Shown here: positions 34,071 to 42,815 of the stretch, piece by piece
Layout of the letters: each line of letters begins with the position of its first letter
How positions within the stretch are numbered: the first letter of the stretch is position 1
Assembly (NCBI GenBank): GCA_018969605.1
Contig: JAGWXY010000006.1
Coordinates: 1 to 52,610, forward strand
DNA length: 52,610 nucleotides
From: Verrucomicrobiota bacterium
Lineage (GTDB): Bacteria; Verrucomicrobiota; Verrucomicrobiia; Verrucomicrobiales; Akkermansiaceae
Direction of reading: 5' to 3'
Translations under genes and position numbers: made by a program
Notes under the pieces: model-generated
The model's input: the letters and a program-made list of their open reading frames with translations, nothing else
Database searches by the model: none
Told to the model about the DNA's origin: nothing

Positions 34071-37064
34071 TCATTCGACGCGAAGTCGCGCAAAGATTCG
34101 CGTTTGGCCGACTATGTCTGGCAGGGTGACTTGAATTCGATCGGGGTCGGATCCGTTTTCCTCGATCTGAACTTCAGGGAGGTTGTTGCCGGTATCTATC
34201 GGTATGTCCGTCCAGTTCACCAAATCCTGAGACCACTGCACGGTGACAATGCGCACTCCGATGGAAGAATCGAGCCTGCGGAAAGTGAAGACCGATCCGC
34301 CTGCGGGATTGAATGAGATCGTCGGCCATTCCACACTCGATCCGGATGCGGGAAGCACCGCATCGAGAACATCCGCCACGCCGTTGGCATTCAAATCACC
34401 TCGTCTGATGCCTGAAGCTTCTGCTGTGAGGATGCCCGTCTGCCTGTCAAAGGTTGCAGGTCCGAACAAGGGATCGATTTGGACTACGACTGACGGGTCG
34501 ATGTTCAAGGATGCCGTTTCGAACAGGTCGACAGAAACTGCCGACCCGACGGCGAAGTCGACGGTAGATACGATTTTTATAGTGCCGCTGAGAATCGAAA
34601 TTTGATCCGCAACGATCCTATCCGCGCCTCCGGTATCGTTGCTTTCGATTTCCATGTCGAGCGTTCCGGATTCCATAAGAAAGTTGCCATCGACATCGAT
34701 TTGTCCCGGAGAGAAACCTGGTGAGATCACCCCACCGGCATTCACCAGATCATTACCGTCAGCTGCTGCGCCTGTGATGGTTCCGGTGCCGAGAAGATAG
34801 CCCTCAGGGCCGATTACGAGCGCACCGTTGCGGTAATCCAGCGCAGCCGCACTGCTCACATCGCCAACGAAGACGGCAGATGTTGCATCAAGGGTTACAT
34901 TGGAATCGTTGAGAACCGCTCTTGGAGGGTCGGAGAACTCCGATTGCTGCCAGCCTCCGAAAGCGTCAGTGTAGCAACCCACCGAGACCCTGCCACCTGA
35001 AGATACCGAGAGTTGGGCAGCGCCTCCAGTCGAAGTGTTGAAGCCACCGAAGACAATCCCGCTGATGCCCTGAAAGATGTTTGGGAATGCCGTGGCTCCG
35101 AGATTGAGTTTGTGGAGGCCGACATTGGTGCCGATTCCGGAAATCGAAACTGATGCCTGCCCCGCGCCCGTACTGGCGGCACTCAAGGATCCGGTCCAGA
35201 CCGTGCCGCCATCAACCGTAAGCGTACAAAGACCGAATGGTGGTGCCAGATCACCGTAAGACCCTTCCCCGATTGAGATGTCCAGTTCATGGACGGCGGC
35301 TCCCGCAGTCAGGTTGACTTGCGTGTTGCCGACCTGACCACCAGCGATCAGCGATTCGGGGTTAGTCATCGATGCCGCGTTCCCGGGTTGCCAGCTTCCG
35401 CCCGAAACCGTGAGATTAGAATCGGCGCCAATCGTGCAGGAGACATGCCGCACGGAAGAGTTGGTGAAATCCAGATCAACCTTGTCATCGAGGATGAGGT
35501 TCAAGTAGTCGGCGGTGCTGTTTGTGACGGCGAAGGTCGAAGGATTAGCATGATCCATGATGCGCAAGGTATGGCTTGCGGGATACGAGTAATCGCCGAA
35601 GGTCTGCAGCGAGCCTCCGCGCAAGGTCGCTCCGTTGGTCACGGAAATGTTGTAATGATCCCAAGCTGCCAACGGATCCGCAGTGTCCCAGCGATCGGCA
35701 TTGAAAGAAAACGGCATGGAGAGGATTGTGTCCGATTCTGAGGCGGTCAACGTCAGGGTCGCTCCCGTTTCCACACCCACATCGGGAAGCAGACGAATTT
35801 CCGAACCACCGGCAACCGTCACCGAATGGGCGCCGCCATCAAGACGGACTCGGGTGCTGTAGGAGTTGCCGCCAACGATCAAGGATCCGTCATCTGCAGA
35901 CCAGTCCAGTGAGATGCTTCCGTTCGTCGGAGATTGCGGTGTTCGGATGGAACTAAAAATAACCTCGCCGCCGCTTTCGGCCAACACGCGCAACGGGTTG
36001 CTTGGGTTCTCGAATTCAGTTAAGCCCGTATGAACAATCTGCCCGCTATTAGTTGCATGGGCGAAAGTGCCTGAAAGGTCGCTAAAACTGGACTCTCCCT
36101 GCGCTAGGATCGTGGGGGAGCTTGGTTCCGTCCCATCGCCCAGCGCACGGAAAAGCACCAGCGGGTCGGCGCCAACGAGTTTTCCTGTGCTGGTCAAAGG
36201 GCCTACGACAATCGAGCTCGGGCTGGTCGTGGAATCCGATTCGAAAACAACGCCGGTCGGATTGGTCAGTATGACCTCGGTGAAGTTCATCTGCCCGCCG
36301 GTTTCCGCGCGGAAGACGGTGACGTTGCCGGTGTTGGGTCCGCTTGGACACGGCGAAAAGGTATAATGGGTGGTGCCGCCAAGTATCGCTTGCGCGCCCT
36401 CACGCACCAGCAATGGAGAGACGGCTCCCGGACCTGTGCGTTGAAGGGTCGCCGTCCAACTGACGAGGTTGTATTGAGGTGTCACATTCCCCGTGACTTG
36501 TATGCCTGAAGGCTCGTATGTTGCGGAGCTGGTATCGGTGTCTTGAATCAGGATGCGTTGGGCATAAACCAGAGTGTGGTCGAAATCGATGGACGACGAC
36601 CGCAGTTCCATGGAAGCAAACGGCTCATCAATGGTCCCGTTGTTCATGGACAATTGCCCAAATGGATCGCCTGGAGTATCCGGTGTGCCGTCAAAATGCA
36701 GCAGGTTTCCATCGAAGTACATCAGGCTCAGGCCTGGCGATGAGTAGGGTTGTGCGAACCCGAGTGCCGTAGCGGTTTTGATCGTCATGTTTCGCGCCGG
36801 TGTATCGATTGGTGCACCGAGGTGACTTTTGCTGCGGAAATAAACCGAGTCGCCGATGTAAGGAGTGCTTGGCGGCTCCAGCGGTTCTGTCGCGTCGCGC
36901 CAAAAATTCGGATCCCAGAACGACCGCTCAGCTTCGGGACTGCCAAGACTGTCATGGGCTTGCTCGGCGATCAGTTCGTTTCCCAACGCAGCGGAAAAGC
37001 GAAGCTGCGGGCCTATCATGAAGGCAAGCCCAAGGCATGAAATGAAACGAATACGAAATTTCAT
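34071..37064 (-). CDS. Large secreted beta-helix protein with dockerin-like motif
   Basis: 997 residues with a signal peptide (FISCLGLAFMIGPQL). Most of the chain is Ser/Thr/Gly-rich with repeated short strands and Asn turns, as in autotransporter-type beta-helices; ISPGFSPGQIDVDGNF is the typical end-of-repeat segment. Near residue 890, GDLNANGVADVLDAVLP resembles one half of a dockerin calcium loop. The last ~80 residues (FTFRRLDSS, then VQWSQDLVNWTDIP) form the compact C-terminal domain common in secreted verrucomicrobial proteins. No PEP-CTERM tail or beta-barrel is present. Inferred role: extracellular or surface protein binding polysaccharide or other cells. It stands alone. Confidence 0.78.
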   Translation of the reverse strand: MKFRIRFISCLGLAFMIGPQLRFSAALGNELIAEQAHDSLGSPEAERSFWDPNFWRDATEPLEPPSTPYIGDSVYFRSKSHLGAPIDTPARNMTIKTATALGFAQPYSSPGLSLMYFDGNLLHFDGTPDTPGDPFGQLSMNNGTIDEPFASMELRSSSIDFDHTLVYAQRILIQDTDTSSATYEPSGIQVTGNVTPQYNLVSWTATLQRTGPGAVSPLLVREGAQAILGGTTHYTFSPCPSGPNTGNVTVFRAETGGQMNFTEVILTNPTGVVFESDSTTSPSSIVVGPLTSTGKLVGADPLVLFRALGDGTEPSSPTILAQGESSFSDLSGTFAHATNSGQIVHTGLTEFENPSNPLRVLAESGGEVIFSSIRTPQSPTNGSISLDWSADDGSLIVGGNSYSTRVRLDGGAHSVTVAGGSEIRLLPDVGVETGATLTLTASESDTILSMPFSFNADRWDTADPLAAWDHYNISVTNGATLRGGSLQTFGDYSYPASHTLRIMDHANPSTFAVTNSTADYLNLILDDKVDLDFTNSSVRHVSCTIGADSNLTVSGGSWQPGNAASMTNPESLIAGGQVGNTQVNLTAGAAVHELDISIGEGSYGDLAPPFGLCTLTVDGGTVWTGSLSAASTGAGQASVSISGIGTNVGLHKLNLGATAFPNIFQGISGIVFGGFNTSTGGAAQLSVSSGGRVSVGCYTDAFGGWQQSEFSDPPRAVLNDSNVTLDATSAVFVGDVSSAAALDYRNGALVIGPEGYLLGTGTITGAAADGNDLVNAGGVISPGFSPGQIDVDGNFLMESGTLDMEIESNDTGGADRIVADQISILSGTIKIVSTVDFAVGSAVSVDLFETASLNIDPSVVVQIDPLFGPATFDRQTGILTAEASGIRRGDLNANGVADVLDAVLPASGSSVEWPTISFNPAGGSVFTFRRLDSSIGVRIVTVQWSQDLVNWTDIPIDTGNNLPEVQIEENGSDPDRIQVTLPDIVGQTRIFARLRVE

Positions 37065-37937
<873 letters not shown>

Positions 37938-38660
37938 CTATGGCACGGGTGCTGTGGATGGCAGCGATGGCGAGCCAAGCGGAGTGGCGCCATTGTTGGT
38001 GACAAGCTGTTGATCCGGCGGAGGAAAAATCGGGCCATGACGGCTGGGTGCGTGGGTGATGGTCACCGGCGTTCCGACCTGAACGGCATCGTAGACCAGC
38101 GGCACAAAATCTTTGGGCAAACGAATGCACCCGTGCGAGGCGGGCTTGCCGGGTTCGGGGATCAGCCCTCCATGCATGCCGATGCCGTATGAGGTGAGCC
38201 TCATCCAAAACGGCATGGGCGCGGGCACGTACCTCATGCCCTTGGGCACGCGGTCGCCGACCTTGGCATCGCCATCGACGACATTGCCAAACTCGTCCTC
38301 GATCCAGCCGTACTTGTTCGAGTACTTGTCCTCGATTTTTTCCATGATGCGGTAGGTGCCAGCGCGAGTGCCGTGACCTTCCTTGCCGGTCGCGACATAC
38401 GACCATCCGATCGGCCGGCCACCGCGTTCGTACTCTGCGATCTGATCGGGCAGGCTGATGCGTACCGTCACTTTTCCCGGGCCGCCATCGTCATACCAAC
38501 CGTAGAGGACTGGCTCGGGCGGAGCCTGAACAGGCTTGGCACCACCCGCTCCGCAGGATGAAAAAACCACCGCGCCCGCAAGCATCGCCAGCCCTGCGGC
38601 AACGCGCTTGAGCAGCGGCAGGTCGGAAATCGAGCGGATGATTTTCACGAAAAAAGCCAT
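37938..38660 (-). CDS. L,D-transpeptidase (YkuD) lipoprotein
   Basis: 240 residues. The N-terminus has a hydrophobic segment followed by VVFSSCGAG, a plausible lipobox cysteine at residue ~36. The YkuD domain spans about 60-205 with GIGMHGGLIPEPGKPASHGC and then IRLPKDF, which supplies the catalytic His and Cys. Such enzymes form 3-3 crosslinks in peptidoglycan or attach proteins to it. The C-terminal tail is Pro/Ser-rich. The stop codon directly touches the tRNA gene on the other strand. Confidence 0.9.
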   Translation of the reverse strand: MAFFVKIIRSISDLPLLKRVAAGLAMLAGAVVFSSCGAGGAKPVQAPPEPVLYGWYDDGGPGKVTVRISLPDQIAEYERGGRPIGWSYVATGKEGHGTRAGTYRIMEKIEDKYSNKYGWIEDEFGNVVDGDAKVGDRVPKGMRYVPAPMPFWMRLTSYGIGMHGGLIPEPGKPASHGCIRLPKDFVPLVYDAVQVGTPVTITHAPSRHGPIFPPPDQQLVTNNGATPLGSPSLPSTAPVP

Positions 38661-38755
38661 GAATCAGCGGGGTTTGCGGGTGGGCGATCTAACGAATCCA
38701 TCTCGATGCGTCAATCCCTTGCAATGGTCCGCTTCCGACCATATGAGGGGCGTGC

Positions 38756-39385
38756 ATGGTTCGATTTTCGATTTTTGGCATCCCGGTGGAAGTGCAGCCT
38801 TTCTTTTGGGTCACGCTGGTTCTCATTGGTGGCGCGCTGGGGGCCGATTCGGCCTCGGCGATTCTGCAAACCCTGCTCTTTGTTCTGGCAGGCTTCGTTT
38901 CGATCCTTGTCCATGAGTTGGGTCACGCGCTCACGGCGCGGAAATTTGGAGCTCACAGCTCAATCGTGCTCCAAGCCTTCGGCGGCCTCGCCCAACACAG
39001 CGGCGTGCATCTGAGCCGTACCCAAGCATTTGTCGTCACCGCCGCAGGACCCTTGTTGCAAATCGGCCTCGGCCTCGTGGTGCTGTACGCCCTTCCCCAC
39101 CTCACCGATCTCAAACCGCACGCGAGTTATTTTTTCTTCACCCTCATGAGCATCAGCTTCATCTGGGCGCTGCTCAACCTCCTGCCCATCCTGCCGCTCG
39201 ATGGCGGCCAAATGCTGCATGCGATCCTCGGACCCAAGCGGGTGAAGATCACGCTCTGGACCACCATCATCTGCGCAATCGCGATCGGTGGCGGCTACTT
39301 CATGAAAACCGGCAGCTTCATCCTGCCGGTCTTCATGGCCCTCTTCGCCTGGCAGGCTTTCCAAGCGCTCAAGCAAGAGCGCTAA
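38756..39385 (+). CDS. Site-2 protease-like M50 metalloprotease
   Basis: 209 residues with about five membrane helices. VHELGHALTARKFG holds the zinc-binding HExxH, and NLLPILPLDGGQML provides the third ligand (DGG) in a later helix. There is no PDZ or CBS domain, so it is the minimal form. It cuts proteins within the membrane; targets are unknown (often anti-sigma factors). It is divergent from the L,D-transpeptidase gene with 95 bp between. Confidence 0.88.
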   Translation: MVRFSIFGIPVEVQPFFWVTLVLIGGALGADSASAILQTLLFVLAGFVSILVHELGHALTARKFGAHSSIVLQAFGGLAQHSGVHLSRTQAFVVTAAGPLLQIGLGLVVLYALPHLTDLKPHASYFFFTLMSISFIWALLNLLPILPLDGGQMLHAILGPKRVKITLWTTIICAIAIGGGYFMKTGSFILPVFMALFAWQAFQALKQER

Positions 39386-39393
39386 AAGGGATA

Positions 39394-39510
39394 AGTTTCA
39401 AGTTTCAAGAAGATGAAGAAGCCGCGACTCTTATGCGCGGACCTTTGGGACAAAGGTCCCTGCCTATGAAGAAGCGGCTTCTTCATTTACGTCTCTTGAA
39501 ACTGAAAACT
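39394..39510. repeat. MITE-like nested inverted-repeat element
   Basis: Outer arms AGTTTCAAGTTTCAAGA (39394-39410) and TCTTGAAACTGAAAACT (39494-39510) pair at 15 of 17 positions. Inside lie two perfect 9-bp hairpins with 3-nt loops: GGACCTTTG/CAAAGGTCC with GGA (39439-39459) and ATGAAGAAG/CTTCTTCAT with CGG (39466-39486), joined by CTGCCT. The inner part recurs at 47841-47872. It lies between two convergent genes (M50 and TauE) and has no coding potential. Confidence 0.75.
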
Positions 39511-39530
39511 TGAACCTTGAAACTCCTCTA

Positions 39531-40262
39531 TTACCCCAACAGCAGCCTCAATCCCGCCAGCAGCGCAAAGCCGGTGATCATCCATTCGAAGGCTGCTTGC
39601 GGCACATGGCGGATCAACCAACGGCCGCCAAACACACCGATCAACACACCGGGCATCAGCCGCAGGTTTTCCATGAGGCTATCGCCATTGATCAATGCGA
39701 GACGGGCGTTGAGCGGGACCTTGATGAGATTGATGAGCAGAAAAAACCGCGCGCCGATGCCGATGAGTTCCATCTTTGGAATGTTTCTTGCCGCAAGGTA
39801 GAGCTGGATCACCGGGCCAGCGGCGTTGGCAAGCATTGTGGCAAGACCACCCGTGATGCCGACGCTGGCGCCGAACCATTTTGATTCGAGCGCGCGATCA
39901 AACAACTGACCCTTGAAGCGTCTTGTCAGTTGCACCACCACCATCGCCAACACGCAGCCACCGATGACGCGTCGCGCCATGTCATCGGGGATCCAGCCAA
40001 GCACCCACCAACCCAGCGCAAGACCAACGAGCGCCGGCGCAAGCAAGCGCCACACCGGCCGCCATGAGCCATGCCTGGCAAAGGCCGGATACGCGAGCAA
40101 GTCGGCCGCGATCAACAAAGGCAAAGCCAAGCCCACCGACTCAAGCGGGCCGTACAGCTCGGCCAACAAGGCCACCGACACGAGCGAGATGCCGCTGAAG
40201 CCGGCCTTCGACAAGCCAATGCAAAAAGCTGCCAACAGCCCGAGCAGGTAGAAGCACGACAT
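39531..40262 (-). CDS. TauE/SafE-family sulfite/sulfonate exporter-like permease
   Basis: 243 residues from the ATG giving MSCFYLLGLLAAFCIGLSKAGFSG; the open frame continues 39 codons upstream with a basic, non-membrane sequence that I reject. About seven to eight helices in two pseudo-repeats, with GLSKAGFSG in the first and SVGITGGLATMLANAAGP in the second, match the family. Members move sulfite, sulfoacetate or other anions; the substrate cannot be told. It is divergent from the ABC exporter gene, with 110 bp between starts. Confidence 0.87.
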   Translation of the reverse strand: MSCFYLLGLLAAFCIGLSKAGFSGISLVSVALLAELYGPLESVGLALPLLIAADLLAYPAFARHGSWRPVWRLLAPALVGLALGWWVLGWIPDDMARRVIGGCVLAMVVVQLTRRFKGQLFDRALESKWFGASVGITGGLATMLANAAGPVIQLYLAARNIPKMELIGIGARFFLLINLIKVPLNARLALINGDSLMENLRLMPGVLIGVFGGRWLIRHVPQAAFEWMITGFALLAGLRLLLG

Positions 40263-40372
40263 CGCCCGCCCACCATCCGGCAATCGACTGCGGCCGCAAG
40301 CACAATCAAGCCCCATACCCTGCCCGCTTTTTGCCTTCCCACGCCACAGGATGCGCGGTCCAATCATGACAC

Positions 40373-42103
40373 ATGCCAACCCTCCTCCGGCTGATCCGCC
40401 ACACCTTCCGCTTTCCCCTGCTCAGTTCGCTATCGCTCACGATGGCCATCCTTTGCACCTCTCTCGTGCTGGTGCTGCCGGGCGTGACGATGCGCTTCAT
40501 CGATGTGATCCTCGCCAAAAACCGGCCCGACCTCATCGTTTCCACCGCTGGCACCGGCATCGCCGCGATCTTTGCCCGCCAGTTGCTTTTTTCGCTCCGC
40601 ACGCTCGTCAACAACGCGCTCGAACTGAAGCTCACCCATCTGGTACGCGTCGAAGTTTACGACAAACTCCAACGCCTGCCGGTGAAGTGGTTCGATTCAA
40701 ACTCATCCGGCGAAATCATGTCGCGCGTCGCCGATGATGTGCCGACGATGGACCGCGTGATGATCGAAGGGGTCGATCAGGCCATCGCTGCGGTGCTGCA
40801 ATTTCTGATCGTCATCGGCTTCATGCTCCACCACTCGTGGCAGCTCACGCTGGTGACGCTCGCACCGCTGCCCTTGATCGGTCTCATTACGACTTGGTGG
40901 GCCCGCCGATCGGAACCGATGTGGCGCGCATCGTCGGAAGCCTCATCCGCCCTACACGCGATCCTCCACGACAACCTTGCCGGCATCCGCCTCATCAAGT
41001 CCTACACGGTCGAGCCCAAGGCCTTGGAAAATTTCGACAAAGCCTCGCGCCGGATCGGCGAAAAACACATGGATGTGATGCGCGGCCAAGCAGTCGTGTG
41101 GCCGAGCGTTTCGTTCATCGCCGAATCCGGCATCATCCTCATGGTCGGCTTCGGCACCTGGTGGGCCCTCGCGGGAAAAATATCCGCAGGCACGGTCATT
41201 TCCTTCCTCGTCGCATGGGGTTTCCTCTTCGATCCGATTTCGCGCATCAACACGCTTTCGCAAACCTTCACCCGCGGGGTGGTCGCGGCCAAACGCATCT
41301 TCGGCATCATCGACACGCCCGACGAAAGCCACCTCACCGAAGGCCTGCGCCCGGAATCGATTCGCGGCCATGTGCGCTTCGAGCATGTCGCGTTCCACTA
41401 CGCGGAAAACGCACCGGCGATCGAAGGCTTCACGCTCGAAGCCCTGCCCGGCGAAACCATCGCCCTCGTCGGTGCCACCGGCGCCGGCAAATCAACCGTG
41501 CTCAACCTCCTCACCCGTTTCTACGAACCCAGCAGCGGCCGCATCCTCATCGACGGCATACCGCTCCAGGACATTTCCAAGGAATGGCTGCGCGATCAAC
41601 TAGGCTATGTGACGCAAGAAAGTTTCCTCTTCAACACCACCGTGCGCGAAAACCTCCTGCTCGCAAAACACGATGCCAGTGACGATGAACTCTGGTCCGC
41701 CCTCGAGGCGGCCAATGCCGCGAGCTTCGTGAAATCCAATCCGCTCGGACTCGACGCCATCGCCGGCGAACGCGGCGCAAGATTTTCCGGCGGCGAAAAA
41801 CAGCGGCTCTCCATCGCCCGCGCGCTTCTCAAAAACCCGCCCATCCTGCTGCTCGACGAAGCGACCTCGGCGCTCGACAACCGCATCGAACGCCTCGTCC
41901 AAGACGCGCTCGAAAACCTCAGAGCCGACCGCACTTGCTTCGTCATCGCCCACCGCCTCTCCACCGTGCGCCAGGCCGACCGCATCTGCGTCCTCGAAAA
42001 AGGCCGCGTCCTCGAACTCGGCACCCACGAGGAACTCATCAAGCGCAACGGCACCTACGCCCGACTCTGCGAAGCCGGGCTCTCAGGCCAAGCGCAGGGA
42101 TAA
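40373..42103 (+). CDS. MsbA-type ABC exporter (fused membrane and ATPase domains)
   Basis: 576 residues. The N-terminal ~310 residues form a six-helix type IV exporter domain. The ATPase domain has Walker A GATGAGKSTVLNLL, the Q-loop YVTQESFLF, signature FSGGEKQRLS, Walker B ILLLDEATSALD and the switch His in VIAHRLSTV. It works as a homodimer and is most like lipid A or lipid-linked exporters (MsbA, subfamily B), but many such proteins carry drugs or peptides. No partner gene is adjacent. A strong terminator hairpin follows 52 bp after the stop. Confidence 0.92.
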   Translation: MPTLLRLIRHTFRFPLLSSLSLTMAILCTSLVLVLPGVTMRFIDVILAKNRPDLIVSTAGTGIAAIFARQLLFSLRTLVNNALELKLTHLVRVEVYDKLQRLPVKWFDSNSSGEIMSRVADDVPTMDRVMIEGVDQAIAAVLQFLIVIGFMLHHSWQLTLVTLAPLPLIGLITTWWARRSEPMWRASSEASSALHAILHDNLAGIRLIKSYTVEPKALENFDKASRRIGEKHMDVMRGQAVVWPSVSFIAESGIILMVGFGTWWALAGKISAGTVISFLVAWGFLFDPISRINTLSQTFTRGVVAAKRIFGIIDTPDESHLTEGLRPESIRGHVRFEHVAFHYAENAPAIEGFTLEALPGETIALVGATGAGKSTVLNLLTRFYEPSSGRILIDGIPLQDISKEWLRDQLGYVTQESFLFNTTVRENLLLAKHDASDDELWSALEAANAASFVKSNPLGLDAIAGERGARFSGGEKQRLSIARALLKNPPILLLDEATSALDNRIERLVQDALENLRADRTCFVIAHRLSTVRQADRICVLEKGRVLELGTHEELIKRNGTYARLCEAGLSGQAQG

Positions 42104-42147
42104 CGAAAGCATTGCCAATTCGCCCCATGCGGGAAAAACAAAAGGCA

Positions 42148-42194
42148 CAAAAAAACCGACCCCTGTTTGAGGAAAGTCACTCAACAGGGGTCGG
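42148..42194 (-). terminator. Rho-independent terminator of the lipoprotein gene
   Basis: Arms CCGACCCCTGTT and AACAGGGGTCGG, extended by GAG/CTC, close an 8-nt loop. On the minus strand the stem is followed by seven T (A-tract at 42149-42155 on the plus strand). It ends the Ala/Glu-rich lipoprotein gene. The hairpin alone may also slow plus-strand transcription from the ABC exporter gene. Confidence 0.85.
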
Positions 42195-42220
42195 ATAAAA
42201 GATCAAACCAATCAGCTGGA

Positions 42221-42616
42221 TTACTTGGGCAGTTCGCCTTCGACCGCTTCCTTGGCTTCTTCAACGCCTTCAGCCGCTTTCTCGGCAGCCTCACCGGCAG
42301 CCTTTTCCACAGCTTCGCCAGCAGCGTCCTTGGCCTCCTCGACAGCGCCCTTGGCTTCCTCGGTGGCGGTTTCAACCGCCTCAGCAGTTTTCTCGGCAGC
42401 TGCTTTGACTTCATCCGCAGCTTCTTTCACCTCGGAGACGGCGGCCTCTTTGGCTGCCGCCGCTTCTTCGGCAACATTCGATGCAGCCTCTTTCACACCT
42501 TCGGCTACCTGCTCGGCGCCGGAGCTGACCTTCTCGCTAGCGCTTTGCTTGATCTTATCGCAGGAGGCGGAGGCACCTAACAGTGCGATCATCGGGATCC
42601 AGTATTTCATTTTCAT
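42221..42616 (-). CDS. Ala/Glu/Lys-rich coiled-coil lipoprotein
   Basis: 131 residues from the ATG giving MKMKYWIPM. The signal LLGASASC ends in a lipobox cysteine (about residue 19), so it should be lipid-anchored. The mature part is almost only Ala, Glu, Lys and Val in short repeats (EAAEKAAE, EEAKDAAGEA), predicted to form one long amphipathic helix like apolipoprotein or LEA-type proteins, and ends EGELPK. It lacks enzymatic motifs. It may space the outer membrane from peptidoglycan as Lpp does, or protect membranes under stress. The opposite strand also has a long open frame, a shadow of the GCC/GCT-rich repeats. Confidence 0.8.
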   Translation of the reverse strand: MKMKYWIPMIALLGASASCDKIKQSASEKVSSGAEQVAEGVKEAASNVAEEAAAAKEAAVSEVKEAADEVKAAAEKTAEAVETATEEAKGAVEEAKDAAGEAVEKAAGEAAEKAAEGVEEAKEAVEGELPK

Positions 42617-42815
42617 ATGTTTTGTGTGTATGGGTTCCGAAACGGCATATTGCGTTTCTAACCGAACACTTCCAAAATACGCTTCAGATGTCAAAGAATG
42701 AATGCGCCCATTTCATGTGCCATTGCGGGGCTTGACGCGGCGGAAAATGTTCCCATCTGCGCGACTTGCACGAATTCGCAATTTACGCGGCGATTCCTTG
42801 TGACAATCTTGCTCC

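Noticed and set aside
42225-42701. A 158-codon Ser/Ala-rich plus-strand frame opposite the lipoprotein gene
   Set aside because: A mirror of the GCC/TTC-rich repeats; it has no lipobox or start signal, and the minus frame has a signal peptide and a terminator.
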